NCBI GenBank assembly: GCA_016934055.1
Contig: JAFGTR010000042.1
Span: forward strand, 1-64,000
DNA from: Bacteroidales bacterium
Lineage (GTDB): Bacteria; Bacteroidota; Bacteroidia; Bacteroidales; UBA10428
Length of the DNA: 64,000 nt
Direction: 5' to 3'
The translations under genes were made by a program, and so were the position numbers. Position 1 is the first letter of the stretch. Each line of letters starts with the position of its first letter. The notes beneath the pieces were generated by a model. The model had not been told where the DNA came from and searched no databases. It saw only the letters and a list, made by a program, of their open reading frames with translations. Of the stretch, positions 40,659 to 48,758 are shown piece after piece.

Positions 40659-40740
40659 TGTCGTTAAGTTAATGCTTTTTTTATCCTCTCCCTGCACCCT
40701 CTCCAGAAGAGAGACATAATTCGGTTTTAACTTAACGACA
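40659..40740. repeat. Palindrome-ended intergenic element, copy 2
   Basis: TGTCGTTAAGTTAA...TTAACTTAACGACA: 14-bp perfect terminal inverted repeats, 82 bp, internal CCTCTCCCTGCACCCTCTCC. Confidence 0.88.
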
Positions 40741-40836
40741 CAGATTAAAGTATGTTAACAGGCAAGCCATAAAACTGAGAATCATCTGTTGCCCCTGGCT
40801 TTAGCCAGGGGATAAAAGGATAAAGTCCTCCCCTTC

Positions 40837-41604
40837 TCAAGACTTGAATCTTTTTGTCATTCTTCCGATCAGTTCAAGCACCCCATTAATAAATGCCAGC
40901 GGATGAACCGGATTTCCGGGTATGTACAGATCAACAGTGAATTTTTCAAGAAATGACCGGTCAACAGCCGGGCTGCCGGTAAACAATCCGCCGCTGATAG
41001 CATCGGTGCCGGCAAGAATGATGACCTTCGGATGCGGAACAGCATCATAACACAACTGTAAAGGTTCTGCCATGTTCCTGCTGACAGGGCCAGTAATGAC
41101 AATGCCATCGGCGTGCCGGGGAGAAGCGACAAATTCTATGCCGAACCTCCCCATATCAAAGTTCACGTTGCCGGCAGCATTGAGTTCCCATTCACAGCTG
41201 TTGTCACCTCCAGCGGAAACCTGCCTCAGCTTGAGTGAATCCCTTAAAAGTTTCCGGATTTCCTTTCTTGCCTTATCGGCATCGAACCGCACAGGCTCAT
41301 CGATGCCTTCACGGATGATCAGGTTATCACGGACATTCGATGAAACTTTATAATCCTTCGTGAATTTTATCTTGGAAGGAAATGCCAGTTGGCATTCCCC
41401 GCAAAAGAGGCATTTTCCCATATCGATGGCGATCGGATCAGCCGTGATCGCCCCCACAGGACAGCATTTTACAAGCGCTGCCGTGTCAACTTTCTCCGTT
41501 GAGATCACCGGCCTTCCGCGAAATATTCCCGGGACCACGGAAGTTGTAACATCAGGGATGAATTGTTTGCCCTGATGAATTAATATTTTGATTTCCGAAA
41601 ACAT
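40837..41604 (-). CDS. Ferredoxin-NuoB-like fusion, Hyf/Hyc-type small subunit (HycG/HyfI-like) with degenerate proximal cluster ligands
   Basis: 255 aa; KCLFCGEC plus CCPVGAI ferredoxin site; NuoB/HycG-like DNSCEWELNA...ASPRHADGIVITGPVSRNMAEPL...AGTDAISGGLF...IPGNPVHPLA. Confidence 0.85.
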   Translation of the reverse strand: MFSEIKILIHQGKQFIPDVTTSVVPGIFRGRPVISTEKVDTAALVKCCPVGAITADPIAIDMGKCLFCGECQLAFPSKIKFTKDYKVSSNVRDNLIIREGIDEPVRFDADKARKEIRKLLRDSLKLRQVSAGGDNSCEWELNAAGNVNFDMGRFGIEFVASPRHADGIVITGPVSRNMAEPLQLCYDAVPHPKVIILAGTDAISGGLFTGSPAVDRSFLEKFTVDLYIPGNPVHPLAFINGVLELIGRMTKRFKS

Positions 41605-41610
41605 CTGTAC

Positions 41611-41760
41611 TTGTTATTTAGTGATTTAGTGATTTGCTGACCTGCCCGACGGCAGGCGGGTTTAGTGATTTGCTGACCTGCCCGACGGCAGGCGGGTTTG
41701 GTGATTTGCTGACCTGCCCGACGGCAGGCGGGTTTGGTGATTTGGTGATTTGATGATTGG
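41611..41760. repeat. Composite repeat: three 36-bp units (41629-41736), each an imperfect 20-bp palindrome within TTTRNTGA octamers
   Basis: GTGATTTGCTGACCTGCCCGACGGCAGGCGGGTTTA/G repeated at 41629, 41665 and 41701, flanked by further TTTRNTGA octamers. Confidence 0.93.
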
Positions 41761-41835
41761 TTAATTGGTTGATTTGATCATTGAATTGATTGTCTTTATT
41801 CTTGGTTCTTGGTTCTTGATTCTTGGTTCTTTTTT

Positions 41836-43341
41836 CTACAAATCGTGCCCGCAATAACTCAGATTAAAGCTCTTGTTACAGATCGGAAAATCCGATATAT
41901 CATTATGTCTTACTGCCAGTGCTAAAGCCATCCAGTTATGCATTGAAGGATCCTTAATGTTGTATAATGCCAGTTCGCCGTTATGATCCGTTATGGCACA
42001 GTGGCATATCTCCCCGCGCCAGCCTTCGGTTAGCGATATGGCCATGACATCGGCTTTCGGTCGGGACAGCGGCGGATTATGCAGGTTTGTTTCCGGAAGG
42101 CGATCAAGTAAATCCCGGATATACCTGATGGACTGGTTAACCTCCGCCCGGCGAATCTGCATTCTTGAATATACATCGCCATGATGTTTGACAACAGGCT
42201 GATGGGGCAGACTTGCATACATCATACAGGGATGTGTCCATCGTATATCCCTGATCAAACCCGCTGACCGTGCAGCCATTCCCACAGCTCCGGTTTCAAC
42301 CGCTTGCTCTGTTGTAAGAATACCCGTCCTTTCCATCCGTGCCAGCACGCTGGGCAGTGTCTTGGTCCGCTTGTACATTTCGTTAAAATCGGGCTCGAAC
42401 TCATCAAACAATCTGATGAGGGCATTTTTAATGTTCCCTGTCAGCGGGTATTGATTTTTTCCTGCCCTGATGAGCCCTTTAGCCAAACGGTTTCCGCACC
42501 ATACCTGGAAGGTATTGATAACCGGAGTTCTCAGGCGGCCGAAAACCGAACTTCCCAGCTGGTAGGCCACGTCGGTACAGAGCGCGCTCAGGTCGCCGGT
42601 ATGAATGGCAATGCGCTCCAATTCTGAGGCAACAGTACGTGCAACCTGAATGTCATCGCCTGCCTGGAAACCGCACAGACTTTCCCAGGCGTTGGCAAAA
42701 GCTACGGTATGACCGATCACACTGTCTCCGGCAATACTTTCAGCCAGCAGGTTTCGCTTCAGTAAATCGTTTTGGGAAATAAAAAGTTGTTCAATGCCCC
42801 GGTGCTGATAGCCCAGCTGAATCTCGAGATGAAGGATCTGTTCACCGTTGCAGATAAACCGGAAATGGCCGGGCTCAATAATTCCGGCATGAACAGGGCC
42901 GACACCTACTTCGTGCAATTCTTCGCTTTCCATGCTGAAGAACGGATAGTTCTCTATGGTTGAATGCTGGTCAGCGCGGTCAACCGGGTATCGCAACGGT
43001 TTCAACCAGGGATGGTCGGAATAGTTGATCCCTAATTTTTCGTGAAGGTCTCTTTCAAAACAGTGAAATGAAAAGTGACGGGCCGTAAAGGAAGGAAGAG
43101 ACTGCCCCCTGTCACCGGGAACCTCGGCAGAACTGATTGCGATGGTTCCTTCAGCATCATCGGCCATACAGCAAAACAACCTTATCCTGCCTTTTCTTTT
43201 CCATCCGAAATAGCTGACACAATGGAAATTTATGTCCTTTACCCGGGTAGTATTCCATTCGAGAAAGTCATGATAAGCCAATACCGGGATTTCCGGCAGG
43301 GGTATACATTGATTGTTTTTTACCACGATAGTGTTAATCAT
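41836..43341 (-). CDS. Hydrogenase-like large subunit (HycE/HyfG-like, NuoC-NuoD fusion) lacking [NiFe] ligands
   Basis: 501 aa; HLEIQLGYQHRGIEQLF and SIAGDSVIGHTVAFANAWE align with the NuoD/HycE family; NuoC-like N-terminus. Confidence 0.86.
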   Translation of the reverse strand: MINTIVVKNNQCIPLPEIPVLAYHDFLEWNTTRVKDINFHCVSYFGWKRKGRIRLFCCMADDAEGTIAISSAEVPGDRGQSLPSFTARHFSFHCFERDLHEKLGINYSDHPWLKPLRYPVDRADQHSTIENYPFFSMESEELHEVGVGPVHAGIIEPGHFRFICNGEQILHLEIQLGYQHRGIEQLFISQNDLLKRNLLAESIAGDSVIGHTVAFANAWESLCGFQAGDDIQVARTVASELERIAIHTGDLSALCTDVAYQLGSSVFGRLRTPVINTFQVWCGNRLAKGLIRAGKNQYPLTGNIKNALIRLFDEFEPDFNEMYKRTKTLPSVLARMERTGILTTEQAVETGAVGMAARSAGLIRDIRWTHPCMMYASLPHQPVVKHHGDVYSRMQIRRAEVNQSIRYIRDLLDRLPETNLHNPPLSRPKADVMAISLTEGWRGEICHCAITDHNGELALYNIKDPSMHNWMALALAVRHNDISDFPICNKSFNLSYCGHDL

Positions 43342-43410
43342 ATCAGCTTATTACATTGTCATAAGTTAAATTGTCAGTGATCATAATACGATTTTAGCAT
43401 TAAGCATCAA

Positions 43411-43493
43411 TGTCGTTAAGTTAAGGAATTTTTTTGTCCTCTCCCTGCACCCTCTCCAAGAGAGGGACATAATTCGGTCTTAACTTAACGCCA
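43411..43493. repeat. Palindrome-ended intergenic element, copy 3, inside the Hyf-like operon
   Basis: TGTCGTTAAGTTAAGGAATTTTTTTGTCCTCTCCCTGCACCCTCTCCAAGAGAGGGACATAATTCGGTCTTAACTTAACGCCA. Confidence 0.88.
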
Positions 43494-43528
43494 TTGAATC
43501 TGCCATCATAAATCTAATATCAATTATA

Positions 43529-44956
43529 TCAGTCCGGCAGAGTACTGATGGCTGCATGGATCAGTTCAACCAGTCTGCCCGGGGGTATCAATCCGATACA
43601 GATTACAAGGATCAGCAGAATATACTGGCTGATGGATTCCGTGAAAGGGATGGATTCCCTTTTTTCGGGATAGTCTTTAACCGGATTAATGAACAGCATT
43701 TTAAAGAAATTTTTACCCAGTGCCCAGATAATAAAAGTAAGCAATACAACAACAAGGATCAATATCCACAGTTCTCCGGCCTCAAAAACCGAACGAAAAA
43801 CCAGGAACTCACTGATAAATAAGCCGGACGGCGGCATGGCTGTTATCACGAAATACGCCAGCAACAATACGATAGCCCCGTTAATGTTATACTTAAAATA
43901 ATCACCGACATCATAAATACTTTTGCTGCCATAAGTCCGGTAGATCTGTCCGAACTGAAAAAACAACGCCGGTTTGGCAAAGGAATGGAGTATCAGATGA
44001 AGGATAGCAGCATAATAGCCGATACCGCCCGCAGCCATCCCCAACATGACGATCCCCATATGTTCAACACCTGAATAGGCCATTATTCTTTTGATATTCT
44101 TGACTCTCATCATATATACCGTTGCGACGAAAATGGAAAGGATGCCGGAAATCATCAGGATCTTATTGGTCCATTCAAATATGCTGCTATGACTGGTGAT
44201 TTCGTAATACCTGAAGATACCGATGAATCCAACATTCATAACAACACTGGCCAGCATTGCTCCTGCAGGATAAGGGGCTTTATCCTTGGCATCGATGCCG
44301 GCCGTGTACATGGGCACAAGACCTGCTTTAGCCGTAAATCCCGTAAAAATGAACAGGAAAGACAGTTTTAACCAGAAATCATCGAGTTTCGAGGCATTAA
44401 GGGAAAGAACAGGGTAGAATAAATCTTTAATGCCCGCCTGCTGAACGGCAACAGTGGTGAACAGGATACCTATAAATACAAGGGTTATACTGATGGAACA
44501 GATAAAAATATATTTCCATGTTCCTTCCAGGGTGAGTTTACTCCTTCTGTGATATATAAGGGCCGAGGCACTCAATGTGGTCAGTTCCACAAACACCCAG
44601 GTAATGCCCAAATGATTCGACAGGTATGCAGCACTGAGAGAAGCGTTGAGAATGACCATGGCAGCATAAAACATTCCCTGTTCACGGGGCTTGTAAGGAT
44701 GCTTTGTGAAATATACAAAACTATGGTAAAAGGCAGGTACACTGACGATGCTCAGCACAAAAAGGAAAATCACTGCCAGGGCATCAGGTGTAAAATAAAC
44801 CAATTGAGTACTGTTCAGGTTGGCATATTCATAGATCGTGAGCGTCCATTGCAATATGATAAAGGCCAGGATCAGGATAACATTTGCAACATGGTTTTTT
44901 AAAAGATACAATAAAACCCCAATAAGCAAGGCGCCGGATAAATATACTCCAACCAT
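43529..44956 (-). CDS. Proton-conducting membrane subunit (HyfF/NuoL-M-N-like)
   Basis: 475 aa multi-TM; FTGFTAKAGLVPMYTAGIDAKDKAPYPAGAMLASVVMNVG and RIMAYSGVEHMGIVMLGM typical of antiporter-like subunits. Confidence 0.88.
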   Translation of the reverse strand: MVGVYLSGALLIGVLLYLLKNHVANVILILAFIILQWTLTIYEYANLNSTQLVYFTPDALAVIFLFVLSIVSVPAFYHSFVYFTKHPYKPREQGMFYAAMVILNASLSAAYLSNHLGITWVFVELTTLSASALIYHRRSKLTLEGTWKYIFICSISITLVFIGILFTTVAVQQAGIKDLFYPVLSLNASKLDDFWLKLSFLFIFTGFTAKAGLVPMYTAGIDAKDKAPYPAGAMLASVVMNVGFIGIFRYYEITSHSSIFEWTNKILMISGILSIFVATVYMMRVKNIKRIMAYSGVEHMGIVMLGMAAGGIGYYAAILHLILHSFAKPALFFQFGQIYRTYGSKSIYDVGDYFKYNINGAIVLLLAYFVITAMPPSGLFISEFLVFRSVFEAGELWILILVVVLLTFIIWALGKNFFKMLFINPVKDYPEKRESIPFTESISQYILLILVICIGLIPPGRLVELIHAAISTLPD

Positions 44957-44971
44957 AATGAAAGGATAAGG

Positions 44972-45601
44972 TTAATCTTTTAAACTTCTGAGTTGTTCAA
45001 CATCTTGTTCTTCAAACACATCGCCAATCTTGTCGGCAAAAATCCCCAGTAAAATCACACTCACAAAAATATCCAGTAATATGCCCGTGTTAACAATCAT
45101 AGGCATTGTACTGCCCACAGCAAGAGACAATACAAAAACGCCGTTTTCAATCACCAGGTATCCCAGAACATGTGTAATGATCTTCCTGCGGGTAATGATG
45201 ATGTAAAGACCGGTGAAAAGAGCCGAAAGTGCAACAATGAAAAATAACTTCCTGATATGGGTTTCATGAACAGTGTAAGTGAGAAAAAATGATCCCAGAA
45301 TGATCAGGGTAACAACCACCACCGATACAAAATTGGAAACATAAGGTTCCTGCTCGCGGGTTATCTTATTACGTTCCAGGATATACCTGAGAAAATAAGG
45401 TATGGCTACGGCTTTGATAATTATCGTTTCGAGCAATACAAAGATGAGGTTGGCCGGATTGATTTCAATCAGTTCGATAAAGGCAACCCCGAAAAGAATA
45501 AGGCCCTGAAAGACAATGATCCGGATGTATGTAATCAACCGGTTTGCCATGGCAATGTATATCAGGCTTATGGTGAAAGCTATCAGAAGAATGTTGATCA
45601 T
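44972..45601 (-). CDS. HyfE-like (NuoK-related) membrane subunit
   Basis: 209 aa multi-TM between HyfC-like and HyfF-like genes; VIENGVFVLSLAVG segment typical of HyfE/NuoK. Confidence 0.8.
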   Translation of the reverse strand: MINILLIAFTISLIYIAMANRLITYIRIIVFQGLILFGVAFIELIEINPANLIFVLLETIIIKAVAIPYFLRYILERNKITREQEPYVSNFVSVVVVTLIILGSFFLTYTVHETHIRKLFFIVALSALFTGLYIIITRRKIITHVLGYLVIENGVFVLSLAVGSTMPMIVNTGILLDIFVSVILLGIFADKIGDVFEEQDVEQLRSLKD

Positions 45602-45618
45602 ATTCCTGTTAATTTATA

Positions 45619-46533
45619 TCATTTCAGTTTACCCAGTATTAACAAAACACCCACGAAAATAAGGAGCGAAACAGAAGTGAACATTACGATGAATTGCGGA
45701 TTATGGTTCATCCTGAACCGTGCCGCAAATGATTCTACAACACCTACAATGCAGGCAAATACAAGTTGCACCCCGATATAAATAGGAATTGAATAATACC
45801 ATTGGAATCCGGGAGTCAGAAAGAAATTCGCGATGATGGCACCGAACAACGCAAATTTCAGGTTTACGGCATAAAGGATCAGTCCCATGTCAAAGCCACT
45901 GTTATCGAGAACCATGACTTCGTGAACCATGGTCAGTTCAAGGTGTGTTTTTGGATCGTCAATGGGCATCCGGCTGTTTTCCACAAGGGCAATGATAATA
46001 AAAACAAAGGCTGTCAATATTCCAATGCCGTATGAGATATAGGAGCCGAAATGCAGTGCCGAAAAAATGCCTGCAAATGACGTATATCCTGTCAGCAGGG
46101 CAAATGATCCCATAAGAATAAAAAAAGCCGGTTCGATAAGCATGGCATAAAGGGCTTCACGGCTGGCCCCCATACCTTCAAAACTGCTTCCTGTATCCAG
46201 TGCGGCAAGGATCATGAAGAACCTGCCCAGTGCCAGTACATAGGCAAAGAATACGAAATCCCCGTCAAACGATAAAATACTTTTCTGATTTCCAAAAGGG
46301 ATAAACAAAATAGCCATCAGGATGGCAGCCATGTATACTACCGGGGCTATCTTAAAGATGAAACTGCTGGTTTCACTGTATACCGAGCCTTTCCGGAGCA
46401 ACCGGACAATATCTTTAATGGGCTGGAATATCCCCGGACCTTTCCGCCCTGAAAAAATACTTTTGGTACGGATTATGATTCCGGTGAATATCAGACTGTT
46501 CAGAAAAATCAGCAGTAAGCTCAACAAACGCAT
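45619..46533 (-). CDS. HyfC/HycD-like (NuoH-related) membrane subunit
   Basis: 304 aa multi-TM; GRKGPGIFQPIKDIVRLLRKG and ENSRMPIDDPKTHLELTMVHEVMVLDNSG are diagnostic. Confidence 0.9.
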   Translation of the reverse strand: MRLLSLLLIFLNSLIFTGIIIRTKSIFSGRKGPGIFQPIKDIVRLLRKGSVYSETSSFIFKIAPVVYMAAILMAILFIPFGNQKSILSFDGDFVFFAYVLALGRFFMILAALDTGSSFEGMGASREALYAMLIEPAFFILMGSFALLTGYTSFAGIFSALHFGSYISYGIGILTAFVFIIIALVENSRMPIDDPKTHLELTMVHEVMVLDNSGFDMGLILYAVNLKFALFGAIIANFFLTPGFQWYYSIPIYIGVQLVFACIVGVVESFAARFRMNHNPQFIVMFTSVSLLIFVGVLLILGKLK

Positions 46534-46534
46534 A

Positions 46535-48544
46535 TTACAATTGTTTTAAAACGTATGTCAGGGTTTGAATGACATCCAGAATAAAGGGTATGGCAATGAT
46601 GATAAAAATAAACACGACCCCGTACAGCACATAAAACTGAACCCTTCCGTTCTGAAGAAATCTGAACATCCCCAGGAAAGCTTTCAGGTTTCGCAAAGGC
46701 CAGTCGATCAGTCCGCTTTCAATCTTATCAAAAAAGCGGGTTTCTGAATAGGAAGGCATTGCATTTATCGGTTTCACCTCATTCTTTCCTTTGTTCGTTT
46801 TAACCAAGGGTTTGATGAGCTTGGTATAGGTACGCACATAGGAAGTAGCAGTATATTGCATTCTTGGTGATCCGGCTGTATAACCGCATCCCCATGTAGG
46901 TTGGATTGTGTTTGAGCGGTTCAGTGTTGCAAATTTTCTGATCAGGTATAACAGGAAAACCAGTAAAACAAAACCCCAAACAGCTATGCTGATACGCTGC
47001 ATTACAAATGAAAGTTCGAAACTGCCTTCTGATAATGAAAGTCCTGAAAAAAGCTCAACCGGCTTCTTCAGCATGGCAATGAAAAGCCGGGGAAACAATC
47101 CTATGAGCACAATGAAAAAGGCAGCCAGGTATTGCGGAAAAAGTGCCGGGGTATTGGTTTCATTCATGGACTCAGGATAATGACTGCGGGCTCTTCCCAG
47201 GAAAACTATTCCAAAAGCCTTGGTAAAACAGAGTATACCAAGACCTCCGATCAGGGCCAGACTTAATATGGACAGAACAAAGACAGGAGACAGCGCATGA
47301 CCGGTGCTGACAGCTTTGAACAATCCGGAATAGATCAAAAACTCTGATATGAATCCGTTGAAAGGCGGTAATCCGCATATGGCCAGTGCAGCTATAAGAA
47401 ATAATACAGCTGTTTGCGGCATTTTTTTGATGATACCTCCCATACGTTCAATATTCATGGTATGCGTTGCCTGATAAACAGAGCCTGCCCCGTAAAACAA
47501 CAGCGACTTAAAAAGTGAATGGTTAAGGGTATGCAACAGGGCACCGGCGTATCCGGCAAATGTAAGGTAGGCATTATCCAGACCTCTTCCAATGGTGCCA
47601 AGACCTATGCCAATACCTATGATGCCGATGTTTTCAATACTATGATAGGCAAGCAGTCTTTTAATATTATGCTGAACGGTTGCCAGCATCACGCCATAGA
47701 TTCCGGTCAGCACTGATATGATCAGTATGATGATGCCCAGCAGCACATGGTTTTGATGAATCAGCAGCAACATACGGAGTATACCATAGATACCTGCCTT
47801 GATAAGAACCCCAGACATCATCCCTGACACATGAGAAGGTGCAGCAGGGTGAGCATGAGGAAGCCAGGTATGAAAAGGTACAAAGCCAGCCTTGATGGCA
47901 AAACCCACAAAAAAGACAAAGAATAACAGAATGCTGGTGGCCTCGGTCCCCAGGGCACTATACCGGCTTATCGCCGACAAGACAAAGCTACCCGTGTGAG
48001 CATATACCCAGATAAAACCGATGGTAAGAAAAAGAATGCTGATATGGGACTGGATGAGATAGTTTATACCGGCTTTCAGGGTTTCCATTTTACCATGTTC
48101 AAAAATTACCAGGATAAAAGATGTCAATGCCATAACTTCCCATACGCACAGGAATGCCAGACCGTTCTGAATGAAATAAATACCAGTCAGGGCAAAATGG
48201 TTCATCAGGTAACTGATGCAATGAAGGCTCAGGTTGGCAGGCTGTCCGGCATATTTTTTCAGATACTGCCGTCCATACAGGATACCGGTGAAAACGGTAA
48301 AATTTGTCAATAAAATAAACCAGGCAGAAAGGCTGTCAATACGAATGGGGATATGACCGAAAACGATACCTCCGTTAATATTTTCCAGGTAAGCATCTCC
48401 TGTCAAAACGCCGATGGCCACCCATGAACTGACCAACGAGCTGACCATTACGGCAAGCACGGCCATCAGACTTTTGTATTTTTCCCGGATGAGAGCAATT
48501 GTAACAGCAAAAACAAATAAAGTCATGACCAGAATTATGCTCAT
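46535..48544 (-). CDS. HyfB/HycC-like (NuoL-related) proton-conducting membrane subunit
   Basis: 669 aa multi-TM; GFAIKAGFVPFHTWLPHAHPAAPSHVSGMMSGVLIKAGIYGILR, LLAYHSIENIGIIGIGIGLG. Confidence 0.9.
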   Translation of the reverse strand: MSIILVMTLFVFAVTIALIREKYKSLMAVLAVMVSSLVSSWVAIGVLTGDAYLENINGGIVFGHIPIRIDSLSAWFILLTNFTVFTGILYGRQYLKKYAGQPANLSLHCISYLMNHFALTGIYFIQNGLAFLCVWEVMALTSFILVIFEHGKMETLKAGINYLIQSHISILFLTIGFIWVYAHTGSFVLSAISRYSALGTEATSILLFFVFFVGFAIKAGFVPFHTWLPHAHPAAPSHVSGMMSGVLIKAGIYGILRMLLLIHQNHVLLGIIILIISVLTGIYGVMLATVQHNIKRLLAYHSIENIGIIGIGIGLGTIGRGLDNAYLTFAGYAGALLHTLNHSLFKSLLFYGAGSVYQATHTMNIERMGGIIKKMPQTAVLFLIAALAICGLPPFNGFISEFLIYSGLFKAVSTGHALSPVFVLSILSLALIGGLGILCFTKAFGIVFLGRARSHYPESMNETNTPALFPQYLAAFFIVLIGLFPRLFIAMLKKPVELFSGLSLSEGSFELSFVMQRISIAVWGFVLLVFLLYLIRKFATLNRSNTIQPTWGCGYTAGSPRMQYTATSYVRTYTKLIKPLVKTNKGKNEVKPINAMPSYSETRFFDKIESGLIDWPLRNLKAFLGMFRFLQNGRVQFYVLYGVVFIFIIIAIPFILDVIQTLTYVLKQL

Positions 48545-48758
48545 ACCAGGTGCTATAAAAGATTATAAAAATCAGATAAAAAAGAATTTTCAGAAGTATT
48601 CATGGTAAAAATGAACGGACAAAAATAATGGTTTTAGCATCATAAATGAACAGGCTTGGCTTATAAGTTGTAAACCGGGCTGTTGAAAAAAAATCATGAA
48701 CAGTTGAGGATAATGATTCAAAGGACGCCACTTAGAAACTGATCAGGCCAGCATTGTT

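Noticed and set aside
41629-41736. 36-bp periodic array that could be mistaken for a CRISPR
   Set aside because: The whole 36-bp unit repeats with no unique spacers, and no cas genes are present.
41618-41854. 78-aa minus-strand ORF with PPAVGQVSKS repeats
   Set aside because: Translation of the intergenic composite repeat; no support as a protein.
40837-43341. Calling the operon a formate hydrogenlyase / hydrogenase-4
   Set aside because: All four [NiFe] cysteine positions and three of four proximal-cluster cysteines are substituted; catalytic hydrogenase assignment is not supported.
44549-44902. 117-aa plus-strand ORF antisense to the HyfF-like gene
   Set aside because: No domain; complementary to a well-supported membrane subunit.
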